From Hyphomicrobiales bacterium (lineage in GTDB: Bacteria > Pseudomonadota > Alphaproteobacteria > Rhizobiales > Beijerinckiaceae): 64,000 nt of DNA. The notes under the pieces were generated by a model. That model saw only the letters and a program-made list of their open reading frames with translations. It made no database searches and was not told where the DNA came from. The stretch is taken from assembly GCA_900470095.1 (NCBI GenBank), contig UBZM01000047.1, positions 43,934-107,933 of the forward strand, read 5' to 3'. Below are positions 1 to 8,593 of the stretch, piece by piece. Position 1 is the first letter of the stretch. Every line of letters begins with the position of its first letter. The translations under genes and the position numbers were made by a program.

Positions 1-684
1 GATTCCGGCTGCGGGAGCCTTGATCTCCGTACGCGCGAGCTTCACGGCAATATCGCGCTCCTGCGCCTTGGCGAGCGCAAGATCGGCTGTCGCGATGGCA
101 AGCGCGTGCTGCGCCGAGTTGACCCGGGCGACTGTCGTCCTCGCCGCGGCAGAACGCAGGTCGAAGGTCTCGACGCTGGCATTGCCCGAATCGCGCAGGG
201 CCTTGGTCCGCTCGAACGCGTTCTCGGCCTGGACTCGATTGGCCTCCGCTTCGGTGACCTGGGCCTTGGCCTGGGCGATCGTTGCTTCGGCGCGCGCGAT
301 CTGTGCTTCGTTCTGGGTGTGAAGGACGTCAAGCGTCGTCCGCGAGAGGCGCGCCAGCACCTGGCCCGCCGTCACGCGGTCCCCCTCCTCGGCCAGGATC
401 TCGACGAGCGCAAAGCCATCGATCTCTGGCGAAACCAGAACCTCGTCGCGCGCGATCATCGAGCCGGAGACCACGACGCTCTGTACGATTTCCGCGGTCC
501 TGGCCGGCGTAACCGTCACGGCCGGGCCATGAGCAGGAGCCGTTGCCTGCGCGGCTGCGCTGGCCGGTGTCTGGGCCGAGGCCGAGAGTGTTGGCAGCAG
601 CGCCAGGGTCAGCAGGGACAGGGCAGCCAGGCGCGTCAGCGCGAGGGGAAGCGGCAACATGGTGATAACCTTCGAATCAGTCAT
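1..684 (-). CDS. RND efflux periplasmic adaptor (HlyD/AcrA type), C-terminus beyond window
   Basis: The reading frame runs from an ATG at 684 off the left edge (228 codons seen). Residues about 10-36 form a signal peptide ending in Ala-Gln. Next comes a lipoyl-like half motif (SPEIDGFALVEILAEEGDRV) and a long Ala/Glu/Gln-rich stretch, about residues 120-215, that looks like the coiled-coil hairpin of membrane-fusion proteins. This is the normal order in AcrA/MexA-type adaptors, which link an inner-membrane RND pump to an outer-membrane channel. The start shares an ATGA overlap with the TetR gene upstream, so the two are probably co-transcribed. The rest of the gene and the pump lie outside the window. 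A second ATG at 660 is possible, but the overlap favours 684. Confidence 0.8.
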   Translation of the reverse strand, partial: MTDSKVITMLPLPLALTRLAALSLLTLALLPTLSASAQTPASAAAQATAPAHGPAVTVTPARTAEIVQSVVVSGSMIARDEVLVSPEIDGFALVEILAEEGDRVTAGQVLARLSRTTLDVLHTQNEAQIARAEATIAQAKAQVTEAEANRVQAENAFERTKALRDSGNASVETFDLRSAAARTTVARVNSAQHALAIATADLALAKAQERDIAVKLARTEIKAPAAGI

Positions 685-1337
685 GGCTGATTTGTGTCTG
701 GGGATTGCAGGCGCATTGCCTGGGCCAATCCGCGCATCGCGGTGAACATCGTCTCGGCAGCTGCTTCGGTGTCGAAATTCGGATCCAAGGCGCGCCGGCA
801 GAAGAAGCCGTCGGCAAGCATCGACATCGCCTGGAGGAAGCGGACTTCGTCGAGATCGGCCGGCAGCTCGCCGCCGTCCTTGGCCGCGGCGACCGCTGCC
901 GTCAGGCCCGTCATGACCATGCCGTCGATATCGGCGCACATCGCCGCCATTTCCGGATTGCGCGCGGCTTCCGCCCAGATCTGCAACGCGATGATGGCCT
1001 TTTCGCGCGGCTCATCGACGAGATGACGCCGCGCAAGTGCCTCGAGCTGGTTAAGGAGGTTGCCGGCGCGCGGATCAAGTGCCGCGAAATCAGCGACGAT
1101 CGAGGCCCGGTCCCGCTCGGCCATCCCCGCGATGATCACGTCCTTGGAAGCGAAGTAGCGGTAGAGATTGCCCGGGCTCATGCCGGCCTCGGCCGCAACG
1201 TCATTCATCGTTGCGGCATGGAAACCGGCGCGCGCGAAGACGTGCTCCGCCGCATCGAGGATGCGCGAATGGCGCTCCGTCAGGACGCGCTCGGAGGAGG
1301 CGAAGGCAAAGGGCGGCGGCAAATGAGGGACCCACAA
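681..1337 (-). CDS. TetR/AcrR family transcriptional regulator
   Basis: This is a 218-residue protein with the TetR helix-turn-helix near the N-terminus (about residues 40-70, including MNDVAAEAGMSPGNLYRYF), followed by a helical ligand-binding half. It ends in a 4-bp overlap with the efflux adaptor, so it most likely represses its own operon and is released when a pump substrate binds. The start is awkward. The longest frame opens with TTG at 1337, no ATG lies in frame upstream, and a second TTG at about 1322 would also keep the whole DNA-binding domain. A 24-bp perfect palindrome begins exactly at the TTG and extends upstream, fitting autorepression. Confidence 0.88.
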   Translation of the reverse strand: MWVPHLPPPFAFASSERVLTERHSRILDAAEHVFARAGFHAATMNDVAAEAGMSPGNLYRYFASKDVIIAGMAERDRASIVADFAALDPRAGNLLNQLEALARRHLVDEPREKAIIALQIWAEAARNPEMAAMCADIDGMVMTGLTAAVAAAKDGGELPADLDEVRFLQAMSMLADGFFCRRALDPNFDTEAAAETMFTAMRGLAQAMRLQSPDTNQP

Positions 1338-1360
1338 TGAGAATGAACGTTCATTCTCAT
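1337..1360. promoter_or_regulatory. 24-bp perfect palindrome, probable TetR operator
   Basis: The 24 bases equal their own reverse complement, centred on the AACGTT core with GAATG/CATTC arms. They lie immediately upstream of, and touching, the putative TTG start of the TetR gene. Position and symmetry are as expected for a TetR dimer operator that blocks the tetR-adaptor transcript. Confidence 0.65.
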
Positions 1361-1559
1361 GACCTATCGTGAACTTGAAGTCAAGAAGCGTGCGCTCCTG
1401 GCGGAATCAGGGCGCCGCCATGCAGAAAACACCTGCGCGTCATGCGCTCTTGGCGCATGAATTGCTTGCTCGGTCCCGCATGGAACCGCATTGTCAGTCC
1501 ATGGATGGACGTTGCGCCATTGGGCGCGACCTTGGCGCGTGAGCGATCCGAAGCCCGTG

Positions 1560-2363
1560 ATGAACGATCAACCTTTTCGTCTCAGCGCTGCCCGCAAGCT
1601 CCGCTCCCCCCTCCGCCCCCGCAGGAACAGGCCGGCACCAAAGCCTGTCCTGATCGTCCTCCACCAGGAACATTCGACCTCCGGCCGAGTCGGCCGCCTT
1701 CTGGCGGCGCGAGGGCACGCGCTCGATATCCGCAAGCCGCGCTTCGGCGATCCACTCCCGGCGACCATGCGCGATCACGCCGGCGCCGTGATTTTCGGCG
1801 GCCCGATGAGCGCCAACGACCCCGATGATTTCGTCAAAGCCGAGATCGACTGGATCGGGACCTGCCTGAAGGAGGAGGCCCCCTATCTCGGCATCTGCCT
1901 GGGCGCCCAGATGCTCACGAGGCATCTCGGCGGCACCGTCTACACGCATCCGCAGGGCCGGGCCGAGATCGGCTATTACGATCTTGCGCTGACGGAAGCC
2001 GGCCATTCGCATGCAAGCGAGGCCGGCTTCGCCTGGCCCACGACCGTGTACCAATGGCATCGTGAAGGCTTCGACTGCCCAAACGGCGCCGAATGCCTCG
2101 CAACCGGGGGCGATTTCCCGGTCCAGGCCATTCGCTCGGGCCCCAAGGCCTATGGCATCCAGTTTCATCCCGAGGTCACCCCGGCGATGATGTGCCGCTG
2201 GTCGGTGCGCGCCCATGAGCGCACCCTGATGCCCGGGGCCCAGCTGCGCCATCAGCATCTCGAAGGCTGGTATCGCTATGATCCCGCCGTCAGGGCCTGG
2301 CTCGACGGCTTCCTCGACCACTGGCTGCACGTGCCGGTGGATGGAGAGACCTCCCTCGCATGA
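1560..2363 (+). CDS. Class I glutamine amidotransferase (GuaA-N-like)
   Basis: The protein has 267 residues from the ATG at 1560; upstream in-frame starts would add an Arg-rich leader unlike the family. The class I amidotransferase triad is visible: nucleophile Cys113 in GICLGAQ, and His203/Glu205 in FHPEV. FGGPMSANDP is the oxyanion-side loop typical of the stand-alone GMP-synthase-like amidotransferases. It should hydrolyse glutamine or another gamma-glutamyl amide. The stop overlaps the start of the next gene (ATGA), a DadA-like oxidoreductase, so the pair may act on one amine or gamma-glutamyl compound. The true substrate cannot be read from sequence. Confidence 0.85.
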   Translation: MNDQPFRLSAARKLRSPLRPRRNRPAPKPVLIVLHQEHSTSGRVGRLLAARGHALDIRKPRFGDPLPATMRDHAGAVIFGGPMSANDPDDFVKAEIDWIGTCLKEEAPYLGICLGAQMLTRHLGGTVYTHPQGRAEIGYYDLALTEAGHSHASEAGFAWPTTVYQWHREGFDCPNGAECLATGGDFPVQAIRSGPKAYGIQFHPEVTPAMMCRWSVRAHERTLMPGAQLRHQHLEGWYRYDPAVRAWLDGFLDHWLHVPVDGETSLA

Positions 2364-3601
2364 CCCGTACCTCGCTTGTCCTCGGCGCCGGCATTGTCGG
2401 CGTATCCTGTGCGCTCGCGCTGCAGAAACGCGGCTTCATGGTCACTCTGATCGACCGGCGCGAGCCCGGCAGCGAAACCTCCTACGGCAATGCCGGCGTG
2501 GTCAGCCCGACCTCCGTCGTCCCGCTCAACAATCCCTCGCTCTGGAAGAGCCTGCCGAACTATCTCGGCAACCAGCACGCTGCCGTGCACTATCGCTGGA
2601 GCCACCTGCTGCGGAATCCCGGCTGGCTCCTGCGCTTCCTCGCCGAGGCCCGCCCATCGCGTCTCGCGCCGCGCGTTGCCGCACTCCAGGGTCTGACCGC
2701 TCAGGCCCTGACCTTGCACAAGGCGTGGATGGCAGAGGCTGGAATCAGCCATCGCCTGCGTGAAACCGGCACGCTGAAGCTCTGGCGCAGCGAGGCCGGT
2801 CAACAGGCTGCCCGCACCGAGCAGCAATGGCTCGAGGATCATGGCTTTCGTGCCGACTATCTCGACCGGCAGGCCCTTTCCGCAGTCGAGCCCGATCTCA
2901 ACCCGATCTTTTCGGCCGGTCTGTGGTTGCGCGACAACGGCTCGGTCGACTGGCCGCAGGCCGTGGTCGCAGCCTATGCGGCGCTCTTCGTGGCACGCGG
3001 CGGCAAGATCATCAGCGCCGCGGCCTCAGGGCTCTCCAAGACGTCCCAGGGTTGGCGCGCTATGACCGATTCCGGCAGCTTCGATGCCGATCTTGCGGTA
3101 GTCGCGCTCGGCCCATGGAGCGCCGACCTGCTGCGCCCGCTCGGGCTGAGCGTCCCGCTCAATGTCGAACGCGGTTATCACCGTCATTACAAAGCAGGCG
3201 ACGGACGCAGCCTTTCGCGCCCGTTCTACGACGTCGAATCCGCTTACTTCCTCGCTCCAATGGAGAAAGGCTACCGGCTGACCAGCGGTGTCGAGCTCGC
3301 CAACCGCGATGCGCCTTCGAATTTCGCGCAGATCGACGCCGTCCTGCCGCGGGCGAAGGAGGCATTCAAGCTGACTGAGGCGACCGAAGCCACGACCTGG
3401 CGCGGAGCCAGGCCGACCCTGCCCGATTCATTGCCGATGATCGGGGAAGCACCGCGAAATCCCGGTCTCTGGCTCGCCTTCGGCAGCCAGCATATCGGCT
3501 TTGCGACCGGGCCGGTGACCGGCGAAATCCTGGCTGCGCTGATCTGCGGCGAGAAGCCGATCGCCGATCCGGCGCCGTTCGCGCCAGCACGATATCTCTG
3601 A
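2360..3601 (+). CDS. FAD-dependent oxidoreductase, DadA-like (D-amino acid dehydrogenase family)
   Basis: The protein has 413 residues. The dinucleotide-binding motif GAGIVG sits at residues 9-14, followed by an acidic second-strand end (LIDRREPGSETSYGNAG) and a C-terminal FAD motif region with GARPTLPDSLPMIG and GSQHIGFATGPVTG, typical of DadA/glycine oxidase-type DAO enzymes. The length matches bacterial DadA (410-435). It should oxidise an amino acid or secondary amine to the imino acid and pass electrons to the respiratory chain. It is translationally coupled to the amidotransferase by a 4-bp overlap and converges on sdhB. Substrate is unknown. Confidence 0.85.
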   Translation: MTRTSLVLGAGIVGVSCALALQKRGFMVTLIDRREPGSETSYGNAGVVSPTSVVPLNNPSLWKSLPNYLGNQHAAVHYRWSHLLRNPGWLLRFLAEARPSRLAPRVAALQGLTAQALTLHKAWMAEAGISHRLRETGTLKLWRSEAGQQAARTEQQWLEDHGFRADYLDRQALSAVEPDLNPIFSAGLWLRDNGSVDWPQAVVAAYAALFVARGGKIISAAASGLSKTSQGWRAMTDSGSFDADLAVVALGPWSADLLRPLGLSVPLNVERGYHRHYKAGDGRSLSRPFYDVESAYFLAPMEKGYRLTSGVELANRDAPSNFAQIDAVLPRAKEAFKLTEATEATTWRGARPTLPDSLPMIGEAPRNPGLWLAFGSQHIGFATGPVTGEILAALICGEKPIADPAPFAPARYL

Positions 3602-3763
3602 TCCCAACGATCCGGTCGCGCACCGAGGCGCGTCCGACAGCGCCGATGTCAGCCCCCGTCGCAACGGGCGAGACCCGAAGCGTCTCCCCGAAATGCGCCC
3701 AGGACGCGTAAGCCAGCGCAGGCCATCACGTCAGACGGCCGCACCGGTCGAATAGGTGGCGCC

Positions 3764-4549
3764 TCAGACCTGGCGCGCCACCATCATCTTCTTGATCTCG
3801 GCGATCGCCTTGGCCGGGTTCAGGCCCTTCGGGCAGGCATTGGCGCAGTTCATGATCGTGTGGCAGCGATAGAGCCGGAAGGGGTCTTCCAGGTCGTCGA
3901 GACGCTCGCCGGTGGCCTCATCGCGGGAGTCGATCAACCAGCGATAGGCCTGAAGCAGCACGGCAGGACCGAGGTAGCGGTCGCCATTCCACCAATAGCT
4001 CGGGCAGGATGTCGAGCAGCAGGCGCAGAGGATGCACTCATAGAGGCCGTCGAGCTTCTCGCGGTCCTCCTTGCCCTGCGCCCATTCCTTCTCCGGCGCC
4101 GGCGTCGTGGTCTTGAGCCAGGGCTCGACCGAGGCATGCTGGGCATAGAAGCGAGTAAGATCCGGCACCAGATCCTTGATCACGGGCATATGCGGCAGCG
4201 GATAGATCGCGACCTTGCCCTTCGCGCCGCATTCATCGATGCCGGTGGTGCAGGCCAGCCCGTTCTTGCCGTCCATGTTCATGGCGCAGGAGCCGCAGAT
4301 GCCTTCGCGGCAGGAGCGCCGGAAGGTCAGCGTCGGGTCGATCTTGTTCTTGATCCAGATCAGCGCGTCGAGGACCATCGGTCCGCAATCCTCGCGGTCG
4401 ACATAATAGGTGTCGGTGCGTGGATTCGCGCCGGTATCCGGGTTCCAGCGATAAACCTTGAACTCTGTCAGCTTCTTGGCGCCGGCCGGCTTCGGCCAGG
4501 CCTTGCCTTCGGTCAGTCGTGAGTTCGCGGGGAGATTGAATTCGGCCAT
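3764..4549 (-). CDS. sdhB: Succinate dehydrogenase iron-sulfur subunit
   Basis: This 261-residue protein carries all three iron-sulfur cluster motifs: Cys80/85/88/100 for the [2Fe-2S] cluster (CREGICGSCAM), Cys172/175/178 of the [4Fe-4S] motif (CILCACC), and a Cys229/235/239 group (CHTIMNCANACP) that with Cys182 completes the [4Fe-4S]/[3Fe-4S] wiring. It relays electrons from the SdhA flavin to ubiquinone at the membrane anchor in complex II. It is the last gene of the minus-strand order sdhC-sdhD-sdhA-sdhB, 14 bp after sdhA. Confidence 0.97.
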   Translation of the reverse strand: MAEFNLPANSRLTEGKAWPKPAGAKKLTEFKVYRWNPDTGANPRTDTYYVDREDCGPMVLDALIWIKNKIDPTLTFRRSCREGICGSCAMNMDGKNGLACTTGIDECGAKGKVAIYPLPHMPVIKDLVPDLTRFYAQHASVEPWLKTTTPAPEKEWAQGKEDREKLDGLYECILCACCSTSCPSYWWNGDRYLGPAVLLQAYRWLIDSRDEATGERLDDLEDPFRLYRCHTIMNCANACPKGLNPAKAIAEIKKMMVARQV

Positions 4550-4563
4550 CGGTCAGATCGTCC

Positions 4564-6396
4564 TCAATACACCCGCGCCTTGGGCTTGATGTACTCGATA
4601 TCGTTCGAGAGCGTGTAGGTATGGACCGGGCGGTCGTCGAGCGTGACGGTCCGCTTCTCGTCATCGATCCAGGACAGGGTGTGCTTCATCCAGTCCTTGT
4701 CGTCGCGCTCCGGATAGTCCTCGCGGGCATGGGCGCCGCGGCTTTCCGGACGGTTCAGCGCCGAATCCATGGTGACGACGGCCTGGGTGATCAGGTTGTC
4801 GAACTCGAGCGTCTCGACCAGATCCGAGTTCCAGATCAGCGAACGGTCGGTGGTTGCGATATCGGAGGCACCGGCCCAGACCTCATGGATCAGCTTGTGG
4901 CCTTCCTGCAGCGTCTCGCCGGTGCGGTAGACGGCGCAGTTGTCCTGCATCGTCTTCTGCATGCGGTTGCGCAGCTCCGCCGTGGGCGTGCCGCCCGATG
5001 CGTTGCGGAACTTGTCGAGGCGGGTCAGCGCGAGATCTGCCGAAGTCTTCGGCAGCTCGGGCTGCTTTTCGCCGGGAGTCACGATCTCCGCGCAGCGCAG
5101 GCCGGCAGCGCGGCCGAAGACGACCAGATCGATCAGCGAGTTCGAGCCGAGGCGGTTGGCGCCATGCACCGAGACGCAGGCCGCCTCGCCGATCGCCATC
5201 AGGCCCGGCACCACCGTGTCGGGATTGCCGTCGACCTTGGTCAGCACCTCGCCATGATAGTTCGTCGGGATGCCGCCCATGTTGTAGTGCACGGTCGGCA
5301 GGACCGGGATCGGCTCGCGGGTGACATCGACGCCGGCGAAGATCTTGGCGCTCTCCGAGATGCCCGGCAGGCGCTCGTGCAGGATCTTCGGGTCGAGATG
5401 GTCGAGATGCAGGTAGATATGGTCGCCGTTCTTGCCGACGCCGCGTCCACCACGAATCTCCATGGTCATCGAGCGCGAGACGACGTCGCGCGACGCCAGA
5501 TCCTTGGCCGAGGGTGCGTAGCGCTCCATGAAGCGCTCGCCCTCGGAATTGGTGAGATAGCCGCCCTCGCCGCGGGCCCCCTCGGTGATGAGGCAGCCGG
5601 CGCCATAGATGCCGGTCGGGTGGAACTGCACGAATTCCATGTCCTGCAGCGGCAGGCCGGCGCGCAGCACCATGCCGCCACCGTCGCCGGTGCAGGTATG
5701 AGCCGAGGTCGCGGAGAAATAGGCGCGGCCATAGCCGCCGGTCGCCATGATCGCCATCTTCGAGCGGAAGCGATGCAGCGTACCGTCATCGAGCTTGAGC
5801 GCGATCACGCCCCGGCAGACGCCATCCTCGTCCATGATCAGGTCGATGGCGAAGTACTCGATGAAGAACTCGGTATTGTAGCGCAGCGCCTGGCCATAGA
5901 GCGTGTGCAGCATGGCGTGGCCGGTGCGGTCGGCGGCAGCGCAGGTGCGCTGGGCCGGAGGACCGTTGCCGAAATCGGTGGTCATGCCGCCGAAGGGGCG
6001 CTGATAGATCTTGCCGTCCTCGGTGCGCGAGAAGGGCACGCCCCAATGCTCGAGCTCATAGACGGCCGCCGGCGCATTGCGCACGAGATACTCGATCGCA
6101 TCCTGGTCGCCGAGCCAGTCCGACCCCTTGACGGTGTCGTACATGTGCCACTGCCAGGTGTCCTTGCCCATGTTGCCAAGCGAAGCGGCAACGCCGCCCT
6201 GCGCCGCGACGGTGTGCGAACGGGTCGGAAACACCTTGGAGATGCAGGCCGTCCTCAGGCCCGCCTGCGAGCAGCCGACCGTCGCGCGCAGTCCCGCGCC
6301 GCCGGCGCCGACGACCACGACGTCGAAGGTGTGATCGGTGATCGGATAGGCCTGGCCTGTATAGGCCGGGACCGATTGGGCTCTGGTGATCGCCAT
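4564..6396 (-). CDS. sdhA: Succinate dehydrogenase flavoprotein subunit
   Basis: The protein has 610 residues when started at the ATG at 6396 (MAITRAQ); a longer in-frame start at 6441 would overlap sdhD and is not family-like. It has the FAD motif GAGGAG (residues 30-35), the histidine that binds FAD covalently (His61 in TRSHTVAAQGG), and the long conserved fumarate-reductase/SDH flavoprotein fold including HPTGIYGAGCLITEGARGEG and the C-terminal REDYPERDD. It oxidises succinate to fumarate in the TCA cycle. It sits 5 bp after sdhD. Its flavinylation would use an SdhE-type factor not in this window, helped by the SdhAF4 homologue at 34286-34549. Confidence 0.97.
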   Translation of the reverse strand: MAITRAQSVPAYTGQAYPITDHTFDVVVVGAGGAGLRATVGCSQAGLRTACISKVFPTRSHTVAAQGGVAASLGNMGKDTWQWHMYDTVKGSDWLGDQDAIEYLVRNAPAAVYELEHWGVPFSRTEDGKIYQRPFGGMTTDFGNGPPAQRTCAAADRTGHAMLHTLYGQALRYNTEFFIEYFAIDLIMDEDGVCRGVIALKLDDGTLHRFRSKMAIMATGGYGRAYFSATSAHTCTGDGGGMVLRAGLPLQDMEFVQFHPTGIYGAGCLITEGARGEGGYLTNSEGERFMERYAPSAKDLASRDVVSRSMTMEIRGGRGVGKNGDHIYLHLDHLDPKILHERLPGISESAKIFAGVDVTREPIPVLPTVHYNMGGIPTNYHGEVLTKVDGNPDTVVPGLMAIGEAACVSVHGANRLGSNSLIDLVVFGRAAGLRCAEIVTPGEKQPELPKTSADLALTRLDKFRNASGGTPTAELRNRMQKTMQDNCAVYRTGETLQEGHKLIHEVWAGASDIATTDRSLIWNSDLVETLEFDNLITQAVVTMDSALNRPESRGAHAREDYPERDDKDWMKHTLSWIDDEKRTVTLDDRPVHTYTLSNDIEYIKPKARVY

Positions 6397-6401
6397 CGGG
6401 T

Positions 6402-6794
6402 TCAGCCTCCGAAAGAGAGTTTCAGGATCGCAAAGACGCAAGCCGCGCCGATCGCGATCGCAAAGAAGGTGTTGGCCATCACGGCGAGGATCTTCAGCCC
6501 CTCGTGGTGGACATAGTCCTCGATCACGACCTGCATGCCGAGGCGCATATGGACCGCGCCCGACAGCGTGAAGAGCAGCATCAGGATCGCGACCAGCGGG
6601 TGCGACAGCGTTGCGACCGCAGCCACATAGGGCTTGCCGAAGAGCGAGATCACAACGCCGAGGAAGACGATCGTCAGGAAGACGTTCGCCACGGCAGTGA
6701 CGCGCTGCAGCCAGAAATGGCCGGTGCCGGACTTGGCCGAACCGAGACCGCGAACGCGGCCGAGCGGGGTACGCATCGAAGAATTTGACGACAT
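6402..6794 (-). CDS. sdhD: Succinate dehydrogenase membrane anchor subunit
   Basis: This is a small 130-residue hydrophobic protein with three membrane segments (roughly residues 28-50, 58-80 and 100-125). Its family signature includes an arginine-rich entry (RVTAVANVFLT), a histidine in the second helix (GAVHMRLGMQVVIEDYVHHEG), and the Tyr just after it that contributes to the quinone site. With SdhC it anchors SdhAB and holds heme b. It lies 11 bp after sdhC and 5 bp before sdhA. Confidence 0.93.
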   Translation of the reverse strand: MSSNSSMRTPLGRVRGLGSAKSGTGHFWLQRVTAVANVFLTIVFLGVVISLFGKPYVAAVATLSHPLVAILMLLFTLSGAVHMRLGMQVVIEDYVHHEGLKILAVMANTFFAIAIGAACVFAILKLSFGG

Positions 6795-6805
6795 GACGAA
6801 CCTCC

Positions 6806-7201
6806 TCAGCGCATCGCGTAGGCGACGACCCAGAGCAGGATCGTCAGGCCCGCCGAGACGAAGACGCTGTACTTCGCCATATTCGTGCGCGTCTCGGGCT
6901 CGTAGCCGTGCCCCATGTCCCAGACGAAATGGCGCAGGCCGCCGACCATGTGGTGCAGCAGCGCAAAGGAATAGCCGAACAGCACGAGGCGTCCCAGGAA
7001 GGAGCCGGCAATCGCCTGAGCCGTTTCATAGGCACCCGGGCCGGAGGCTGCAGCCACGAGCCAGGCGGCGATGAGCACCGTGCCGGCATAGAGCGCCGTG
7101 CCGGTGACGCGATGCGCGATCGACATCGCCATGGTCCAGGACCAGCGGTAGATTTGCAGATGCGGCGAAAGCGGGCGCGCGATCGGTTTGGTTTCGGCCA
7201 A
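6806..7201 (-). CDS. sdhC: Succinate dehydrogenase cytochrome b556 subunit
   Basis: The 131-residue protein carries the SdhC hallmarks: RPLSPHLQIYRW near the N-terminus, SIAHRVTG, and the segment LLHHMVGGLRHFVWD. In that segment His84 aligns with the axial heme-b ligand of E. coli SdhC. Three membrane helices follow the usual spacing. It is first in the sdhCDAB operon, so the promoter should lie in the 156 bp between 7202 and 7357. I saw no clear operator there. Confidence 0.95.
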   Translation of the reverse strand: MAETKPIARPLSPHLQIYRWSWTMAMSIAHRVTGTALYAGTVLIAAWLVAAASGPGAYETAQAIAGSFLGRLVLFGYSFALLHHMVGGLRHFVWDMGHGYEPETRTNMAKYSVFVSAGLTILLWVVAYAMR

Positions 7202-7357
7202 GGTGAACTCTCCGACTCTGCGGCCCGCCGGGGGCCCGATCCATTTGGGAATGGTTCTAGAGTGATTGGGTCTCTATAGAAACCATTCCGGCGCTGCAAT
7301 GCGAGGCAGCGAATCGGTGGTTACATAAATCGCAAATTGTAACTTTATGCTTACGCC

Positions 7358-8431
7358 TCAGCGTGGCAGCAGCACCCAGTAATCCAGATCGAGGATGACG
7401 CCACCGGCATATTGATCGCCCAGCTTCAACGGGTACTCCGTGCAAGGCAGGTTCTTGGTCGCGACGAGTCGCAGGCGCAGGGCACCGACATCGCTTCGGC
7501 CCGGCAATTCGGCCTTCTCCAGCACCTCGCTCCAAGCATAGACGGTATCACCGGCGAAAAGTGGCGCGACATGCCTTCCACCGTTGATCGCCGCGATGTG
7601 AAGGCCGTTTCCGAGACCGTTGAACGATAGGGCACGGGCCAGGCTGATGACATGGCCGCCATAGATCAGCCTCTTGCCGAAACGCGTCTCGCGCGCGCCA
7701 TAGGCATCGAAATGCACCTTTGCAGTGTTCTGGTAGAGACGGGTGGCAAGCTGATGCTCTGCCTCTTCCACCGTCATGCCGTCGACGTGGTCGATGCATT
7801 CGCCGACCGCATAATGGCCCCAGCGAAACGCCGAGCCTGCAAGCGCATCGTCATAGGCGGTGAGATCGAGAGCCGGGCAGCCCTCCCCGAGCTGTTCGGG
7901 ACCAACAACCTTCGGCAGTTCGGGCACCTGCTCGGCATGAGCCGAGGCTCGCGGCTCGCGCTTGCGCACCAGCACCCAGCGCGCATAGCTCAGCACGATT
8001 TCGCCACGCTGGTTGCGGCCGATCGAGCGGACATAGACGATGCCGGCATCACCCGCCGAGGTCTGCTTCAGGCCGATCACCTCCGAGGTGGTCGACAAGG
8101 TGTCGCCCGGATAGACCGGCCTGAGGAAGCGTCCATCCGCATAGCCAAGATTGGCAACGGCATTCAGCGAGACGTCCGGCACCGTTTTGCCGAAGACGAT
8201 ATGGAAGACCAGCAGATCATCGACCGGCGCCGCGGGATAACCGACCGCGCGTGCAAAGCTGTCCGACGACTGCACCGCGAAGCGCGGCCCATAGAGCGCC
8301 GTATAGAGCGAGACATCGCCGCTGGTCACAGTCCGCGGCGTGGCATGGACGATCGTCTCGCCCAGCCGGAAATCCTCGAAAAAGCGGCCCGGGCTGGTTT
8401 TGGAAGCGGGCAGCGTCGCGGTCTGGGACAT
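7358..8431 (-). CDS. MaoC-family dehydratase, mesaconyl-CoA (2-methylfumaryl-CoA) hydratase type
   Basis: The protein has 357 residues from the ATG at 8431 (MSQTATLPASK); the frame is open further upstream but that extension is compositionally poor. It has two hot-dog domains. The first opens with GRFFEDFRLGETIVHATPRTV and contains YTALYGPRFAVQSSD; the second contains RFGKRLIYGGHVISLARALSFNGLGN. This layout and length match mesaconyl-CoA hydratase of the ethylmalonyl-CoA pathway, which hydrates mesaconyl-CoA to beta-methylmalyl-CoA. The CitE-type lyase at 10407 would suit the next step. The gene is alone on the minus strand between the sdh operon and the dehydratase fusion. Confidence 0.82.
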   Translation of the reverse strand: MSQTATLPASKTSPGRFFEDFRLGETIVHATPRTVTSGDVSLYTALYGPRFAVQSSDSFARAVGYPAAPVDDLLVFHIVFGKTVPDVSLNAVANLGYADGRFLRPVYPGDTLSTTSEVIGLKQTSAGDAGIVYVRSIGRNQRGEIVLSYARWVLVRKREPRASAHAEQVPELPKVVGPEQLGEGCPALDLTAYDDALAGSAFRWGHYAVGECIDHVDGMTVEEAEHQLATRLYQNTAKVHFDAYGARETRFGKRLIYGGHVISLARALSFNGLGNGLHIAAINGGRHVAPLFAGDTVYAWSEVLEKAELPGRSDVGALRLRLVATKNLPCTEYPLKLGDQYAGGVILDLDYWVLLPR

Positions 8432-8593
8432 CGGCGTCTCGCGTCTGGTCAGGCTGGCGGATTGTGCGCTGCCGTGAGAGCCTGCGTCCAGCCCCGCCCC
8501 ACTGCGACGATGGGGTAAGGCGCAGGCCCGGAATGGTCGGCCGAGCGCACCCCGCGGCTGTCCGCTGCGCCGCAACAGGAAACGGCGCGAAGC

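Noticed and set aside
3655..3668. Short CCCGT/ACGGG inverted repeat between the DadA-like gene and sdhB as a terminator
   Set aside because: The stem is only five bases and such repeats are expected by chance at this GC content.
4621..6516. 631-codon open frame on the plus strand opposite sdhA
   Set aside because: It is an antisense shadow of a GC-rich gene: Arg/Ala/His-rich, no family motif, and fully covered by sdhA and sdhD.
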